From assembly GCA_017965495.1 (NCBI GenBank), contig JAGCPW010000061.1:1-56664 (forward strand): a stretch of 56,664 bases of DNA, written 5' to 3'. Source of the DNA: Eubacterium sp. (GTDB taxonomy: Bacteria; Bacillota; Clostridia; Lachnospirales; Lachnospiraceae). Numbering within the stretch: position 1 is the stretch's first letter; the number at the start of each line of letters is the position of its first letter. The position numbers and the translations under genes are program-made. Shown here piece after piece: positions 19,307 to 27,011 of the stretch. The notes beneath the pieces are model-generated. The model made no database searches and had not been told where the DNA came from. It saw nothing but the letters and a program-made list of their open reading frames with translations.

Positions 19307-19332
19307 TTGGGCATCAAGTAGTTGGTGCCTAA
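19307..19332 (+). other. Hairpin between proB and proA
   Basis: An 11-bp stem with two G-T pairs (19307-19317 with 19322-19332) and a GTAG loop is followed by aattttat. It is a possible weak terminator or stability element inside the proBA operon. Confidence 0.5.
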
Positions 19333-19356
19333 AATTTTATAAAGAGGAAGAAAGTT

Positions 19357-20622
19357 ATGTTAGAAGAATTAGGAATTAGAGCAAAAGAAGCAGAAAAAGA
19401 ATTAATGGTTGCCACTACGGTGGAGAAGAATGCTGCGCTTAAAGCAATAGCGGATGCTTTGGTTATGAACGCGGATGAAATAATAGAAGCCAACGCCAAA
19501 GATATTCAAAACGGCATAGATAATGGCATGAGTAAAGCATTACTTGATAGACTTAAACTAGACCGTGAGAGAATAGAGGGAATGGCTAAGGGTGTGATGG
19601 ATGTGGTATCACTTCCAGACCCTGTTGGAAGAGTGCTTAATTCTTTCGAGAGACCAAATGGATTAAAGATAGAAAAGGTTTCCACACCACTAGGCGTGAT
19701 TGGAATTATTTTTGAGGCTCGTCCTAATGTAACTTCTGATGCAGCAGCTCTTGCACTTAAGTCAGGCAATGCAGTAATCCTTCGTGGTGGAAAAGAAGCG
19801 ATTAATTCTAACACTAAGATTGCTCAGATTATGAGAGCAGCAGTAAAAGAGAGTGGAATGAATGAAGATGTCATTCAATTGGTTGAAAATACTACACGTG
19901 AGAGTTCCACAGCTCTTATGACATTAAATGAGTATGTGGATGTTTTGATTCCACGTGGTGGTGCTGGACTTATCCAGGCAGTAGTTAAGAATGCTACAGT
20001 TCCAGTTATCGAGACTGGTGTTGGAAACTGTCACGTATATGTAGATAGAGATGCAGATATTGATATGGCAGTAGAGATTGTGTTTAACTCAAAGACCAAT
20101 CGTCCATCAGTATGTAATGCAGCAGAGAGTCTTCTAATTCACAAAGATGTGGCTAAGGAAGCTTTGGTTAAGATCAAAAACAAACTTGATGAGAAAGAAG
20201 TAGAATTAGTGGGCGACAAAGAAGCCATTGATATTCTAAAGAATTCTGATGAAGTATCTGATGGATTTGATATAGAAGAAGCTACAGAAGATGACTGGGC
20301 TACAGAATACTTAGATTATAAGATGAGTGTAAAGATTGTAGACACTTTGGAGGAGGCAATCGAGCATATTTATGAATATAGTACAGGTCACAGTGAGTGT
20401 ATCGTGACTGATAGCATGGATAGAGCGAATGAGTTTATGGATAGAGTGGATTCAGCAGCAGTTTATGTGAATGCTAGTACTAGATTTACAGATGGTGGCG
20501 AGTTTGGCTTTGGCGCAGAGATAGGAATTTCTACTCAAAAACTACATGCCAGAGGTCCAATTGGTCTTCCGGAGCTACAATCATTCAAATATAAGATTTA
20601 TGGAGACGGACAAATCAGATAG
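19357..20622 (+). CDS. proA: Gamma-glutamyl phosphate reductase
   Basis: It reduces gamma-glutamyl phosphate with NADPH to glutamate-5-semialdehyde, the second step of proline synthesis. It belongs to the aldehyde dehydrogenase fold; the catalytic Cys is in NRPSVCNAAESLL (about residue 253) and the cofactor region includes FEARPNVTSDAAALALKSGN. The 421-residue length is normal. Together with proB it makes the semialdehyde that cyclises for proC, which is not in this window. Confidence 0.96.
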   Translation: MLEELGIRAKEAEKELMVATTVEKNAALKAIADALVMNADEIIEANAKDIQNGIDNGMSKALLDRLKLDRERIEGMAKGVMDVVSLPDPVGRVLNSFERPNGLKIEKVSTPLGVIGIIFEARPNVTSDAAALALKSGNAVILRGGKEAINSNTKIAQIMRAAVKESGMNEDVIQLVENTTRESSTALMTLNEYVDVLIPRGGAGLIQAVVKNATVPVIETGVGNCHVYVDRDADIDMAVEIVFNSKTNRPSVCNAAESLLIHKDVAKEALVKIKNKLDEKEVELVGDKEAIDILKNSDEVSDGFDIEEATEDDWATEYLDYKMSVKIVDTLEEAIEHIYEYSTGHSECIVTDSMDRANEFMDRVDSAAVYVNASTRFTDGGEFGFGAEIGISTQKLHARGPIGLPELQSFKYKIYGDGQIR

Positions 20623-20665
20623 TTTACATAATGATATACATTTATGTAAACTAAAGGCGTTTTTA
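20621..20665 (+). terminator. Hairpin overlapping the proA stop codon
   Basis: An 11-bp stem, AGTTTACATAA (20621-20631) with TTATGTAAACT (20642-20652), starts inside the TAG stop. A T-run (tttttattt) begins about 6 nt after the stem, so this is a weak or atypical terminator. Confidence 0.55.
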
Positions 20666-20666
20666 T

Positions 20667-20695
20667 TTGATAAAAATGCTTAAAAATGGTAAAAT
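20667..20695 (+). promoter_or_regulatory. Promoter of the lipid kinase gene
   Basis: TTGATA (20667-20672), a 17-bp spacer and TAAAAT (20690-20695). Confidence 0.6.
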
Positions 20696-20709
20696 ATCTT
20701 CAGTGACTA

Positions 20710-20740
20710 AAAAGACAGTACTATAAAAGTATTGTCTTTT
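20710..20740 (+). other. Leader hairpin (terminator-like) before the lipid kinase gene
   Basis: A 13-bp stem, AAAAGACAGTACT (20710-20722) with AGTATTGTCTTTT (20728-20740), has an A-rich left arm and a T-rich right arm. It begins about 15 nt after the predicted -10 box. It could terminate proA read-through, attenuate the kinase gene, or protect its 5' end. Confidence 0.6.
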
Positions 20741-20783
20741 GTATTTGAATATTAGTTTTATCAAAACAGAAGAAGGAATAATC

Positions 20784-21662
20784 ATGAAGAAACTATTATT
20801 TATAATCAATCCTAGAGCGGGTTTAAAAAAGAATCCTAACTTTATTGACGAAGCAGTACAGGTATTTGAAGAAGCTGGCTATAAAGTAGGTAAGAAATTT
20901 ACTAAAAAGAGAGCAGATGCTACCGAGATAGCAAGAGACCACGGTAATGACGTTGATCTAATTGTATGTATGGGTGGTGATGGCACTCTAAATGAGGTAT
21001 TTGAAGGAATGATGGAAGGTGAGGTTCGTACACCTATTGGATACATTCCTGCAGGATCTACCAATGACTTCGCTAATAGTCTAGGACTTGAAACTAAACC
21101 GGAAGAGGCTGCTAAGTTTATCGTTAGCCATAAGCCTAGAAAGTTAGATATGGGTGAGTTTAACGGCAGAGCTTTTGCATACACAGCTTCATGCGGTATA
21201 TTTACAAAAACTTCATATGCTACATCTCAAAAGCTTAAAAATAAACTAGGACACGCTGCATATGTTTTGTCAGCGTCCAAGGAAATATTCCACGTTAAGA
21301 AGCTAAAGATGAAAGTGGAATTGGAGAACGAAGTAATTGAGGGCAATTACATCTTTGCCGCAATCAACAACGCTACTAAAGTGGGCGGAGTAATGAAGCT
21401 AGACGAGAACATGGTAGAGTTTAACGACGGCTTGTTCGAGTTAATGCTAATTGAGTATCCGAAAAACCCAGTTGATTTGGCAAAGCTAGTTGGTAAAGTA
21501 GCAAAACAAAGATTTACAGGAAAGATTACCCTTATCCAGATTGACCAAGCGAAGATTACTATTGACTCAGATGTTGATTGGTCTTTGGATGGCGAGAAGG
21601 AAAAGGGACAAAGTTATATATCATTTAGGGTTATCCCAGATGCTATTAATTTCATTTATTAA
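20784..21662 (+). CDS. Diacylglycerol kinase family lipid kinase (YegS/DgkB-like)
   Basis: The ATG at 20784 is chosen because AGAAGGA lies just upstream and the product begins MKKLLFIINPRAG, the typical start of this family. GGDGTLNEV (about residue 62) is the ATP-binding and catalytic motif; PAGSTNDFANSLG follows. The family phosphorylates diacylglycerol or related lipids at the inner membrane face. Length (292 aa) is usual. Substrate cannot be told from sequence. It has its own promoter and is followed by citrate synthase. Confidence 0.9.
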   Translation: MKKLLFIINPRAGLKKNPNFIDEAVQVFEEAGYKVGKKFTKKRADATEIARDHGNDVDLIVCMGGDGTLNEVFEGMMEGEVRTPIGYIPAGSTNDFANSLGLETKPEEAAKFIVSHKPRKLDMGEFNGRAFAYTASCGIFTKTSYATSQKLKNKLGHAAYVLSASKEIFHVKKLKMKVELENEVIEGNYIFAAINNATKVGGVMKLDENMVEFNDGLFELMLIEYPKNPVDLAKLVGKVAKQRFTGKITLIQIDQAKITIDSDVDWSLDGEKEKGQSYISFRVIPDAINFIY

Positions 21663-21672
21663 GTAGGCGATT

Positions 21673-21696
21673 CTTTGTCGCCTGCGGGCGACAAGG
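21673..21696 (+). promoter_or_regulatory. Strong hairpin reaching into the citrate synthase ribosome-binding site
   Basis: A 10-bp stem, CTTTGTCGCC (21673-21682) with GGCGACAAGG (21687-21696, one G-T pair), is closed by a TGCG loop. The right arm includes the first four bases of the Shine-Dalgarno AAGGAGG (21693-21699). It could limit translation start or serve as an RNA stability end. Confidence 0.6.
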
Positions 21697-21707
21697 AGGA
21701 AGTATAG

Positions 21708-23063
21708 ATGTTAAGAAAAAGTGATTTAGAAAAAATCGGAAAATATGCAGAGCTTGCACAGGGACACGATCAAGTAGATAAAGATTTATTTACTCAGTTC
21801 GGTGTTAAGCGTGGTCTTCGTGACATCAACGGTAAGGGTGTAGTTACGGGTATCACTAATATTTCTCGTGTGGAATCTACAGAGGAAGTGGATGGCAAGA
21901 TTGTGCCATGCGCTGGTAAGTTGTACTTTAGAGGATACAACGTAAAAGATTTGGCAGCTGGATTAAAAGAGTCTGGAAGATTCGGTTTTGAAGAGATTGC
22001 TTACTTGCTTCTTTTTGGAGAACTTCCAACAGCCGATCAACTAAAAGAGTTTGAAGGAGTGCTTGCAAGTTGCAGACACCTTCCAACTAACTTTGTAAGA
22101 GACGTAATTTTAAAAGCGCCTAGTAAGGACGTTATGAACTCAGTTACACGTTCTGTTTTAACGCTAGCGTCATATGATAAAGATATGTCTGATACATCCG
22201 TGGATAATGTTTTGAGACAGTGTATCGAACTTATTGCGACACTACCTATGCTTGCAGTTTACGGATATCATGCATTTAACCATTATAAGAGAAATAAGAG
22301 TTTATATATTCACAGACCTAGCGCGAAGCTTTCAACAAGTGAGAACTTCTTGAGAATGCTTCGTCCAAATATGCACTACACAAAACTTGAGGCTAAGGTT
22401 TTGGACTTGCTACTTATCTTGCATATGGAGCACGGTGGTGGTAACAACTCAACATTTACTACACGTGTAGTTACATCATCTGGTTCAGATACTTACTCCA
22501 CAATTGCGGCAGCGCTTTCATCTTTGAAAGGACCAAAGCACGGTGGAGCAAACATCAAAGTAGTTCAGATGTTTAAGGACATCAAAAAGAACTGTGGCGA
22601 TACAAAAGATCCAGAGCAGGTTAAAGAGTACTTGAGAAAAATCTTGAACAAAGAAACTTTCGATCAGAAAGGTCTTATATATGGAATGGGCCACGCTATT
22701 TATTCAGTGTCTGACCCAAGAGCAGAAATCTTTAAAGAAGAAGTAGAAAAACTTGCTATCGAGAAAGGCAAAGAAGAAGACTTCGAACTATACAGCTTGA
22801 TTGAAAATCTTGCTCCAGAAGTTATTGCTGAGGAGAGAAAGATTTACAAGGGCGTTAGTGCAAACGTGGATTTCTTCAGTGGACTACTTTATAGCATGCT
22901 AGATATTCCAGAGGAGCTCTACACACCAATGTTTGCGATTGCAAGAATTGTTGGATGGAGTGCTCACAGAGTGGAAGAACTAGTGGCAGCAGACAAGATT
23001 ATGAGACCGGCTTACGTAAGTGTTTGCCCATATAACGAATACAAAAATATAGAAGATAGATAA
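21708..23063 (+). CDS. gltA: Citrate synthase
   Basis: It condenses acetyl-CoA with oxaloacetate to citrate (si type). Family motifs: the VDGKIVPCAGKLYFRGYNV N-terminal segment, LHMEHGGGNNSTFTTRVVTSSG around the oxaloacetate site, LKGPKHGGAN, and GMGHAIYSVSDPRA with the active-site His. At 451 residues it fits the longer form common in anaerobic Clostridia. No other citric acid cycle gene is nearby, so it probably feeds glutamate synthesis through 2-oxoglutarate; that role is inferred. The 2-methylcitrate synthase activity seen in some relatives cannot be excluded. Confidence 0.93.
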   Translation: MLRKSDLEKIGKYAELAQGHDQVDKDLFTQFGVKRGLRDINGKGVVTGITNISRVESTEEVDGKIVPCAGKLYFRGYNVKDLAAGLKESGRFGFEEIAYLLLFGELPTADQLKEFEGVLASCRHLPTNFVRDVILKAPSKDVMNSVTRSVLTLASYDKDMSDTSVDNVLRQCIELIATLPMLAVYGYHAFNHYKRNKSLYIHRPSAKLSTSENFLRMLRPNMHYTKLEAKVLDLLLILHMEHGGGNNSTFTTRVVTSSGSDTYSTIAAALSSLKGPKHGGANIKVVQMFKDIKKNCGDTKDPEQVKEYLRKILNKETFDQKGLIYGMGHAIYSVSDPRAEIFKEEVEKLAIEKGKEEDFELYSLIENLAPEVIAEERKIYKGVSANVDFFSGLLYSMLDIPEELYTPMFAIARIVGWSAHRVEELVAADKIMRPAYVSVCPYNEYKNIEDR

Positions 23064-23066
23064 AAA

Positions 23067-23096
23067 TATACCAGACTCTTTAATGAGTCTGGTATA
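23067..23096 (+). terminator. Hairpin after citrate synthase
   Basis: A perfect 12-bp stem, TATACCAGACTC (23067-23078) with GAGTCTGGTATA (23085-23096). An A-run precedes it but no good T-run follows, so it works poorly as a + strand terminator by the usual rules. Confidence 0.6.
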
Positions 23097-23098
23097 AT
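23090..23098 (+). promoter_or_regulatory. Extended -10 promoter nested in the hairpin arm
   Basis: TGGTATAAT (23090-23098) fits the extended -10 consensus TGnTATAAT and lies about 40 nt before the WYL regulator gene. No -35 box is visible, as expected for extended -10 promoters. Confidence 0.5.
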
Positions 23099-23137
23099 AC
23101 TATTTAGGGAAAAGTTCGGATTATTTAAGGGGTTACT

Positions 23138-24124
23138 ATGGCAAAATCAGAGAAACAAAAATTAAAAACAATGGCGGTTTTGGACATCCTTCGTGAAAAC
23201 ACGGACGATGAGCACGGAATAACTATGCCTGAGATTATTGAAAAGTTAGATGCAGTGGGAATTTCTGCTGAGCGAAAATCCATATATAAAGATGTGGAAG
23301 AACTACAAGATTACGGCTATGAGATTTCCAAAGAAAAAGAGGGCGGAAAGTTTAAGTACTTTCTTTTGGATAGAGAGTTTGAATTACCAGAACTAAAACT
23401 TTTGGTGGATGCAGTGCAAGCATCTAAGTTTATTAGTGAGAAAAGATCTAATGAACTAATCACCAAAATCGAGAAGCAAGCATCCAAACATCAGGCAAAA
23501 GAACTTCACCGCCAAGTATATGTAACTAACCGCGTGAAGACTGACTACGAGAGTGTTTATTACAATATTGATGATATAAATCTAGCCATTAACGAAGATA
23601 GCCAGATAGAGTTTGACTACTTTGAGTGGACAATGGATAAAGAAATGGCAATGCGTGAGAATGGCCATAAGGAAAAGATTAGTCCATGGGCTTTGATGTG
23701 GGATGACGAGAATTACTATATGGTGGCATTTGATAGCGAGAGCGAGATCATCAAGCATTACCGCGTGGATAAGATTCGTCATATTAAGCTTACGGGCGAG
23801 CACAGAGATGGAAAGTTGGAGTTTGACGGTTTCGATATGGCTTCCTACGCCAAAGAGACATTTGGCATGTTTACTGGCGAGCCTGAAAACGTGGAGTTAG
23901 AGTTTGACAATAACTTTATCGGAGTTGTTCTTGATAGATTTGGAAAAGACATAATGATTATAAACAAGGGCGACAAATTTAGAGTGCATGTGGATGTTAA
24001 TTTAAGTGACCAATTCTTCGGATGGATTATGGGACTTAACGAGGGTGTTAAGATAGTGGGTCCAGAAAATGTAGTGGAAGCTTATAAGGAAACTTTGGCG
24101 AAGGAAATAAAGAAATATAAATAG
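23138..24124 (+). CDS. WYL-domain transcriptional regulator (YafY family)
   Basis: The N-terminal 85 residues form a helix-turn-helix of DeoR/HTH_11 type (ITMPEIIEKL, SAERKSIYKDVEELQDYGY). The middle holds a WYL domain: SPWALMWDDENYYMVAFDSE is followed by IKHYRVDKIRHI; here YYM stands where WYL is usual. A WCX-like C-terminal extension follows. WYL proteins sense nucleic acids or nucleotides in several systems, often as regulators of defence or DNA damage genes. It is the first gene of an apparent operon: a KdpD-like ATPase gene starts 8 nt later and an aminopeptidase gene follows. The target is unknown. Confidence 0.9.
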   Translation: MAKSEKQKLKTMAVLDILRENTDDEHGITMPEIIEKLDAVGISAERKSIYKDVEELQDYGYEISKEKEGGKFKYFLLDREFELPELKLLVDAVQASKFISEKRSNELITKIEKQASKHQAKELHRQVYVTNRVKTDYESVYYNIDDINLAINEDSQIEFDYFEWTMDKEMAMRENGHKEKISPWALMWDDENYYMVAFDSESEIIKHYRVDKIRHIKLTGEHRDGKLEFDGFDMASYAKETFGMFTGEPENVELEFDNNFIGVVLDRFGKDIMIINKGDKFRVHVDVNLSDQFFGWIMGLNEGVKIVGPENVVEAYKETLAKEIKKYK

Positions 24125-24131
24125 GACTACT

Positions 24132-24827
24132 ATGAGCGAGAACAAAAGAGGAAAACTTTATATCTTTACTAGTTACACACCGGGCGCTGGCAAAAGTTAC
24201 CGTATGGTGGCAACAGCTTGCGAGCAGGAAGACAGCGTGATGGTGGGTTTTCTTAATTCTGCCCATCGTGATATGGCAAAACTTTTGGATGATTATGATG
24301 TGGCTATAGGAGATTTTTCAAAGTATTCAGTGAATGGGATTTTGGCAGAGAATCCTAGCGCTGTGATCTTTGACGAACTCGGAATGCATAGCAGAAATAG
24401 AGACTCAAGAAGACTTCGCAAAAAGCACGGAACAAAAGACAAGAAAAGTGAAACTTTTATTTACCATGATATAGATACCATTTTGGATGCGGGCATAAAT
24501 GTGTATGCGTCCGCTAACTTGAAGCGTTTTGATAGTGCTAATCCTGTGTTTAAGGAAATCACAGGAATTGGTGTTAAGACAAAAGTGCCAGATGAATATT
24601 TGGAAAAAGCGGATAAGATTATTTTTATTGACCGCGAGCCAGATCTTATGATTGCAGACTACGAGGATGGAAGTTTGTTTGTGGATAAATATATGAAATC
24701 AAAGATTATGCAAAAGAACTTCTTACCAGAGACTTTGACTAAGTATAGAGAGGTTAGCTTGAAATATCTAGAAAAGTTCGGCGATAAAGTGGAAGTAGTT
24801 TTTAGAAGCGGCGAGGGACAAGAATAA
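24132..24827 (+). CDS. Free-standing KdpD N-terminal sensor domain (no kinase)
   Basis: 231 residues match the N-terminal domain of the potassium sensor kinase KdpD over their whole length: a P-loop at 16-22 (TPGAGKS), Walker B with AVIFDELGMHS (77-86), then the typical ILDAGINVYASANL followed by FKEITGIGVKTKVPDEYL. In full KdpD this domain precedes a universal-stress domain, four membrane spans and a histidine kinase; none is present here. The usual HTNAPGSRHPKRY segment is replaced by a charged stretch (HSRNRDSRRLRKKHGTKDKKSE). No kdpABC, kdpE or potassium transporter is in the window. It sits in an operon with a WYL regulator and an aminopeptidase. It may be a soluble ATPase regulator; partner unknown. 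Confidence 0.82.
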   Translation: MSENKRGKLYIFTSYTPGAGKSYRMVATACEQEDSVMVGFLNSAHRDMAKLLDDYDVAIGDFSKYSVNGILAENPSAVIFDELGMHSRNRDSRRLRKKHGTKDKKSETFIYHDIDTILDAGINVYASANLKRFDSANPVFKEITGIGVKTKVPDEYLEKADKIIFIDREPDLMIADYEDGSLFVDKYMKSKIMQKNFLPETLTKYREVSLKYLEKFGDKVEVVFRSGEGQE

Positions 24828-24849
24828 AAGAAGGAACAAGAAGATTAGG

Positions 24850-26079
24850 ATGAGCGAGATTTTTATATACGATACAAAATACGAAGGCGAAGATGCAAAG
24901 AGCAAAATCGCAAGAGTAAGAAGTCTGATGCTTGAAAAGGGAATGGATGTTTTAAAAACATTTGTGCCAGAAGAAGCAGCATGGCTTCTTAATTTACGTG
25001 GAAGCGGAGCAGGTGAGGAATACGCAGATGATTTAAAGAAGTTCACGCCTGTTTTTCTTTGTGAACTAGAAATGAGTGCTGGCGAGATAAAATTTTATGT
25101 AAACCAAGAGATTCCAGAAGAAGTTGCCAGCTATTTGGATGACTTGAGAGTTTCAGTTTTGCAAAAGGATTTGGAAGAGCGAGAGATTAATATAGAAGAA
25201 GATAAGACTTTGATTTCTGAACTAATGATGATCAAAAATGAAACACAAATTCAGAATATGAAAGAAGTGTTTTTGGATGATGGACTTGTTCTTACAAAGT
25301 TTATCAGATGGATTAAGACCGAGGCAAAGATTGGATCTTTGACTGAGATTGATGTGAAGAAAAAAATGGAAGAGTTAAGAAGTGAAGTGGCTGACTACAA
25401 GATGCCAAGCTTTGAAACTATTCCTGCATACAATGAGAGTGCAGCGGATATTCACTATCATGTAACCAAGGAGTCTAACAAGGTGATTAAGCCAGAAGGT
25501 TTAATTATGGTAGATACAGGTGGACAGTATTTGCGAGGAACTACAGACACTACAAGAACTATTGCGCTTGGACCCGTTACAGATAAGATGAAAGAAATGT
25601 ATACAGCAGTTTTGAAAGGTCATATAGATGTGGTGTTATCAAAAGTGGAAGAGGGAACTACTGGAGATGTACTAGATGAGACTGCAAGAAAGTACATTAA
25701 GGAAAAGGGCTTGGATTACAAGCACGGAACTGGACATGGACTTGGACATTTCCTAAACGTTCACGAATACCCAAGAAGAGTGTTTAATGAGAAAACTAAG
25801 TTTTATGAGAATATGACATTTTCCAACGAACCTGGTGTGTATTTGGAGGGCGAGTTTGGAGTGAGGATTGAGAATATTGTTAGAAGTGTTAAAAAGAATG
25901 GTGAAATTTGTTTTGAAAACTTCACCCTAGTGCCATATGAAAAGGAATTAATTTTACAAGAAAAACTGAGTGAGGATGAGAAAGAATATTTAAGAGATTA
26001 TCATGAAAAACTACTGAAAGTTTTTAAAGATTATTTGAATGATGAAGAATATAAATGGTTAAAAGAACAGCGAATATAA
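24850..26079 (+). CDS. pepP: Xaa-Pro aminopeptidase, M24B family, shortened N-terminus
   Basis: It removes the N-terminal residue from peptides with proline in second place, using two metal ions. Ligands are visible: Asp222 (VDTGGQY), Asp233 (TDTTRT), His296 (GTGHGLGH), Glu327 (SNEPGVY) and Glu341 (RIEN). The motif context (IPAYNESAADIHYHV) matches the three-domain XPNPEP1-like group, which is near 600 residues. This protein has 409 and seems to lack the first domain while retaining domain II and the catalytic part. The last gene of the WYL-KdpD-like operon; a 22-nt gap precedes it. Confidence 0.9.
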   Translation: MSEIFIYDTKYEGEDAKSKIARVRSLMLEKGMDVLKTFVPEEAAWLLNLRGSGAGEEYADDLKKFTPVFLCELEMSAGEIKFYVNQEIPEEVASYLDDLRVSVLQKDLEEREINIEEDKTLISELMMIKNETQIQNMKEVFLDDGLVLTKFIRWIKTEAKIGSLTEIDVKKKMEELRSEVADYKMPSFETIPAYNESAADIHYHVTKESNKVIKPEGLIMVDTGGQYLRGTTDTTRTIALGPVTDKMKEMYTAVLKGHIDVVLSKVEEGTTGDVLDETARKYIKEKGLDYKHGTGHGLGHFLNVHEYPRRVFNEKTKFYENMTFSNEPGVYLEGEFGVRIENIVRSVKKNGEICFENFTLVPYEKELILQEKLSEDEKEYLRDYHEKLLKVFKDYLNDEEYKWLKEQRI

Positions 26080-26098
26080 AAATCACATATAGAATATG

Positions 26099-26126
26099 TT
26101 GACAAAGCATAAAAAAGTGATATCCT
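26099..26126 (+). promoter_or_regulatory. Promoter of the orphan gene at 26176
   Basis: A perfect TTGACA (26099-26104), 16-bp spacer and TATCCT (26121-26126), about 50 nt before the start codon. Confidence 0.55.
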
Positions 26127-26175
26127 AGAATCCTAATATTATTACAGAGTAAAAACTGTAAGATAGGGGGATTAT

Positions 26176-26895
26176 ATGGATATCATTTTTTATGATAAAA
26201 ATATCGAGATATTGCAGAGTGAGAGTATAAAAAAACATATTAAAAAAATATGTGAGACAGTTGCGTGTGTTATTAAGATAAATAACCTTTTAGTTCCAAT
26301 AGATAAAGAAAAATTTGTTGAGAATAATATTAGAAGTAATTATGAAATAGTAGCAAAGATGAACCCGGTTAAAACAATTTACTATAATGCATTAGATAAA
26401 TATCTAGGAAAGCCATCGGAACAATTAAAAGAATACTTACGTTCAATAGGCAGTGTTGCTTTGAGTGAGTATGGCATAGTGTATTTGTCGAATAAATCAG
26501 CAAGGGATATTATTTTTCACTCTTTCAATAGTTTGAAAGCATATGGAGTTGGCGCAATTAAAGAAGTGCTAGAGAACGGCAAGGCTATTTACTATAAATC
26601 AAAATATGATAAAAAGAGCGATAGACTAGTTATTGCAGCGCCAATAAATATTAGTGGGAAATTACATAAAGGAAAATTTATGATGGGAGTAGCGGTGGAG
26701 GTGTATCCCGCATCAAATAGGGCAACATTGATAGAATTAGCAATAGAAAAAGAGCCCTACGGACTACTATCGTCAAAAATGACTACACGTAGATCAGACT
26801 CTCCTTCTATACTCACATTACTACAACAAGTAATAGATGTCAAGAATGGTAATCTTTCTTTAGATCAAGTTACAGCAATTGGAATAGATAGCTAA
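26176..26895 (+). CDS. Uncharacterised 239-aa protein, LPD/PBECR-like C-terminal region
   Basis: I do not recognise this gene with confidence. No signal peptide or membrane span is visible. The part from about residue 112 (FHSFNSLKAYGVGAIKEVLENG, then DRLVIAAPINISGK, then KFMMGVAVEV) resembles small domains found in phage and conjugative polyvalent proteins (LPD3 or PBECR type nuclease-like domains); this is a weak pattern impression. The gene stands alone, with its own promoter and terminator. ATA and AAA codons are frequent and its base composition looks more AT-rich than the neighbouring pepP and mreB genes, consistent with acquisition by transfer. It could be a remnant of a mobile element or a toxin-like protein. 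Confidence 0.6.
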   Translation: MDIIFYDKNIEILQSESIKKHIKKICETVACVIKINNLLVPIDKEKFVENNIRSNYEIVAKMNPVKTIYYNALDKYLGKPSEQLKEYLRSIGSVALSEYGIVYLSNKSARDIIFHSFNSLKAYGVGAIKEVLENGKAIYYKSKYDKKSDRLVIAAPINISGKLHKGKFMMGVAVEVYPASNRATLIELAIEKEPYGLLSSKMTTRRSDSPSILTLLQQVIDVKNGNLSLDQVTAIGIDS

Positions 26896-26902
26896 TAAAA
26901 AA

Positions 26903-26930
26903 GCTCCACCAATAGGTGGAGCATTATTTT
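26903..26930 (+). terminator. Rho-independent terminator after the orphan gene
   Basis: An 8-bp stem GCTCCACC/GGTGGAGC with loop AATA is followed by ATTATTTT. Confidence 0.9.
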
Positions 26931-26936
26931 CGGGGG

Positions 26937-26961
26937 ACCTAGGGGAATCTCACCCCTAGGT
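26937..26961. repeat. Inverted repeat with 9-bp arms
   Basis: ACCTAGGGG (26937-26945) and CCCCTAGGT (26953-26961) are perfect complements around a 7-base loop. No T-run follows, so it is not an ordinary terminator. Confidence 0.8.
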
Positions 26962-26977
26962 TGAGTATGAAAAACTT

Positions 26978-27001
26978 AATACATCATTTAAATGATGTAT
27001 T
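26978..27001. repeat. Perfect 24-bp palindrome, operator candidate
   Basis: AATACATCATTT followed directly by AAATGATGTATT. The half-site TGATGTAT also occurs at 49088-49095 beside the XRE regulator gene. Confidence 0.85.
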
Positions 27002-27011
27002 TAAATTTAAT

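Noticed and set aside
19303-19356. T-box or proline-responsive leader between proB and proA
   Set aside because: Only a short hairpin is present; no specifier loop or T-box string was seen.
24132-24827. Frameshifted remnant of a full KdpD kinase
   Set aside because: The next gene is an intact aminopeptidase and no kinase or membrane-span sequence follows in any frame.
26176-26895. Prophage remnant
   Set aside because: A single gene with a vague domain resemblance, with no integrase, att repeats or other phage genes nearby.
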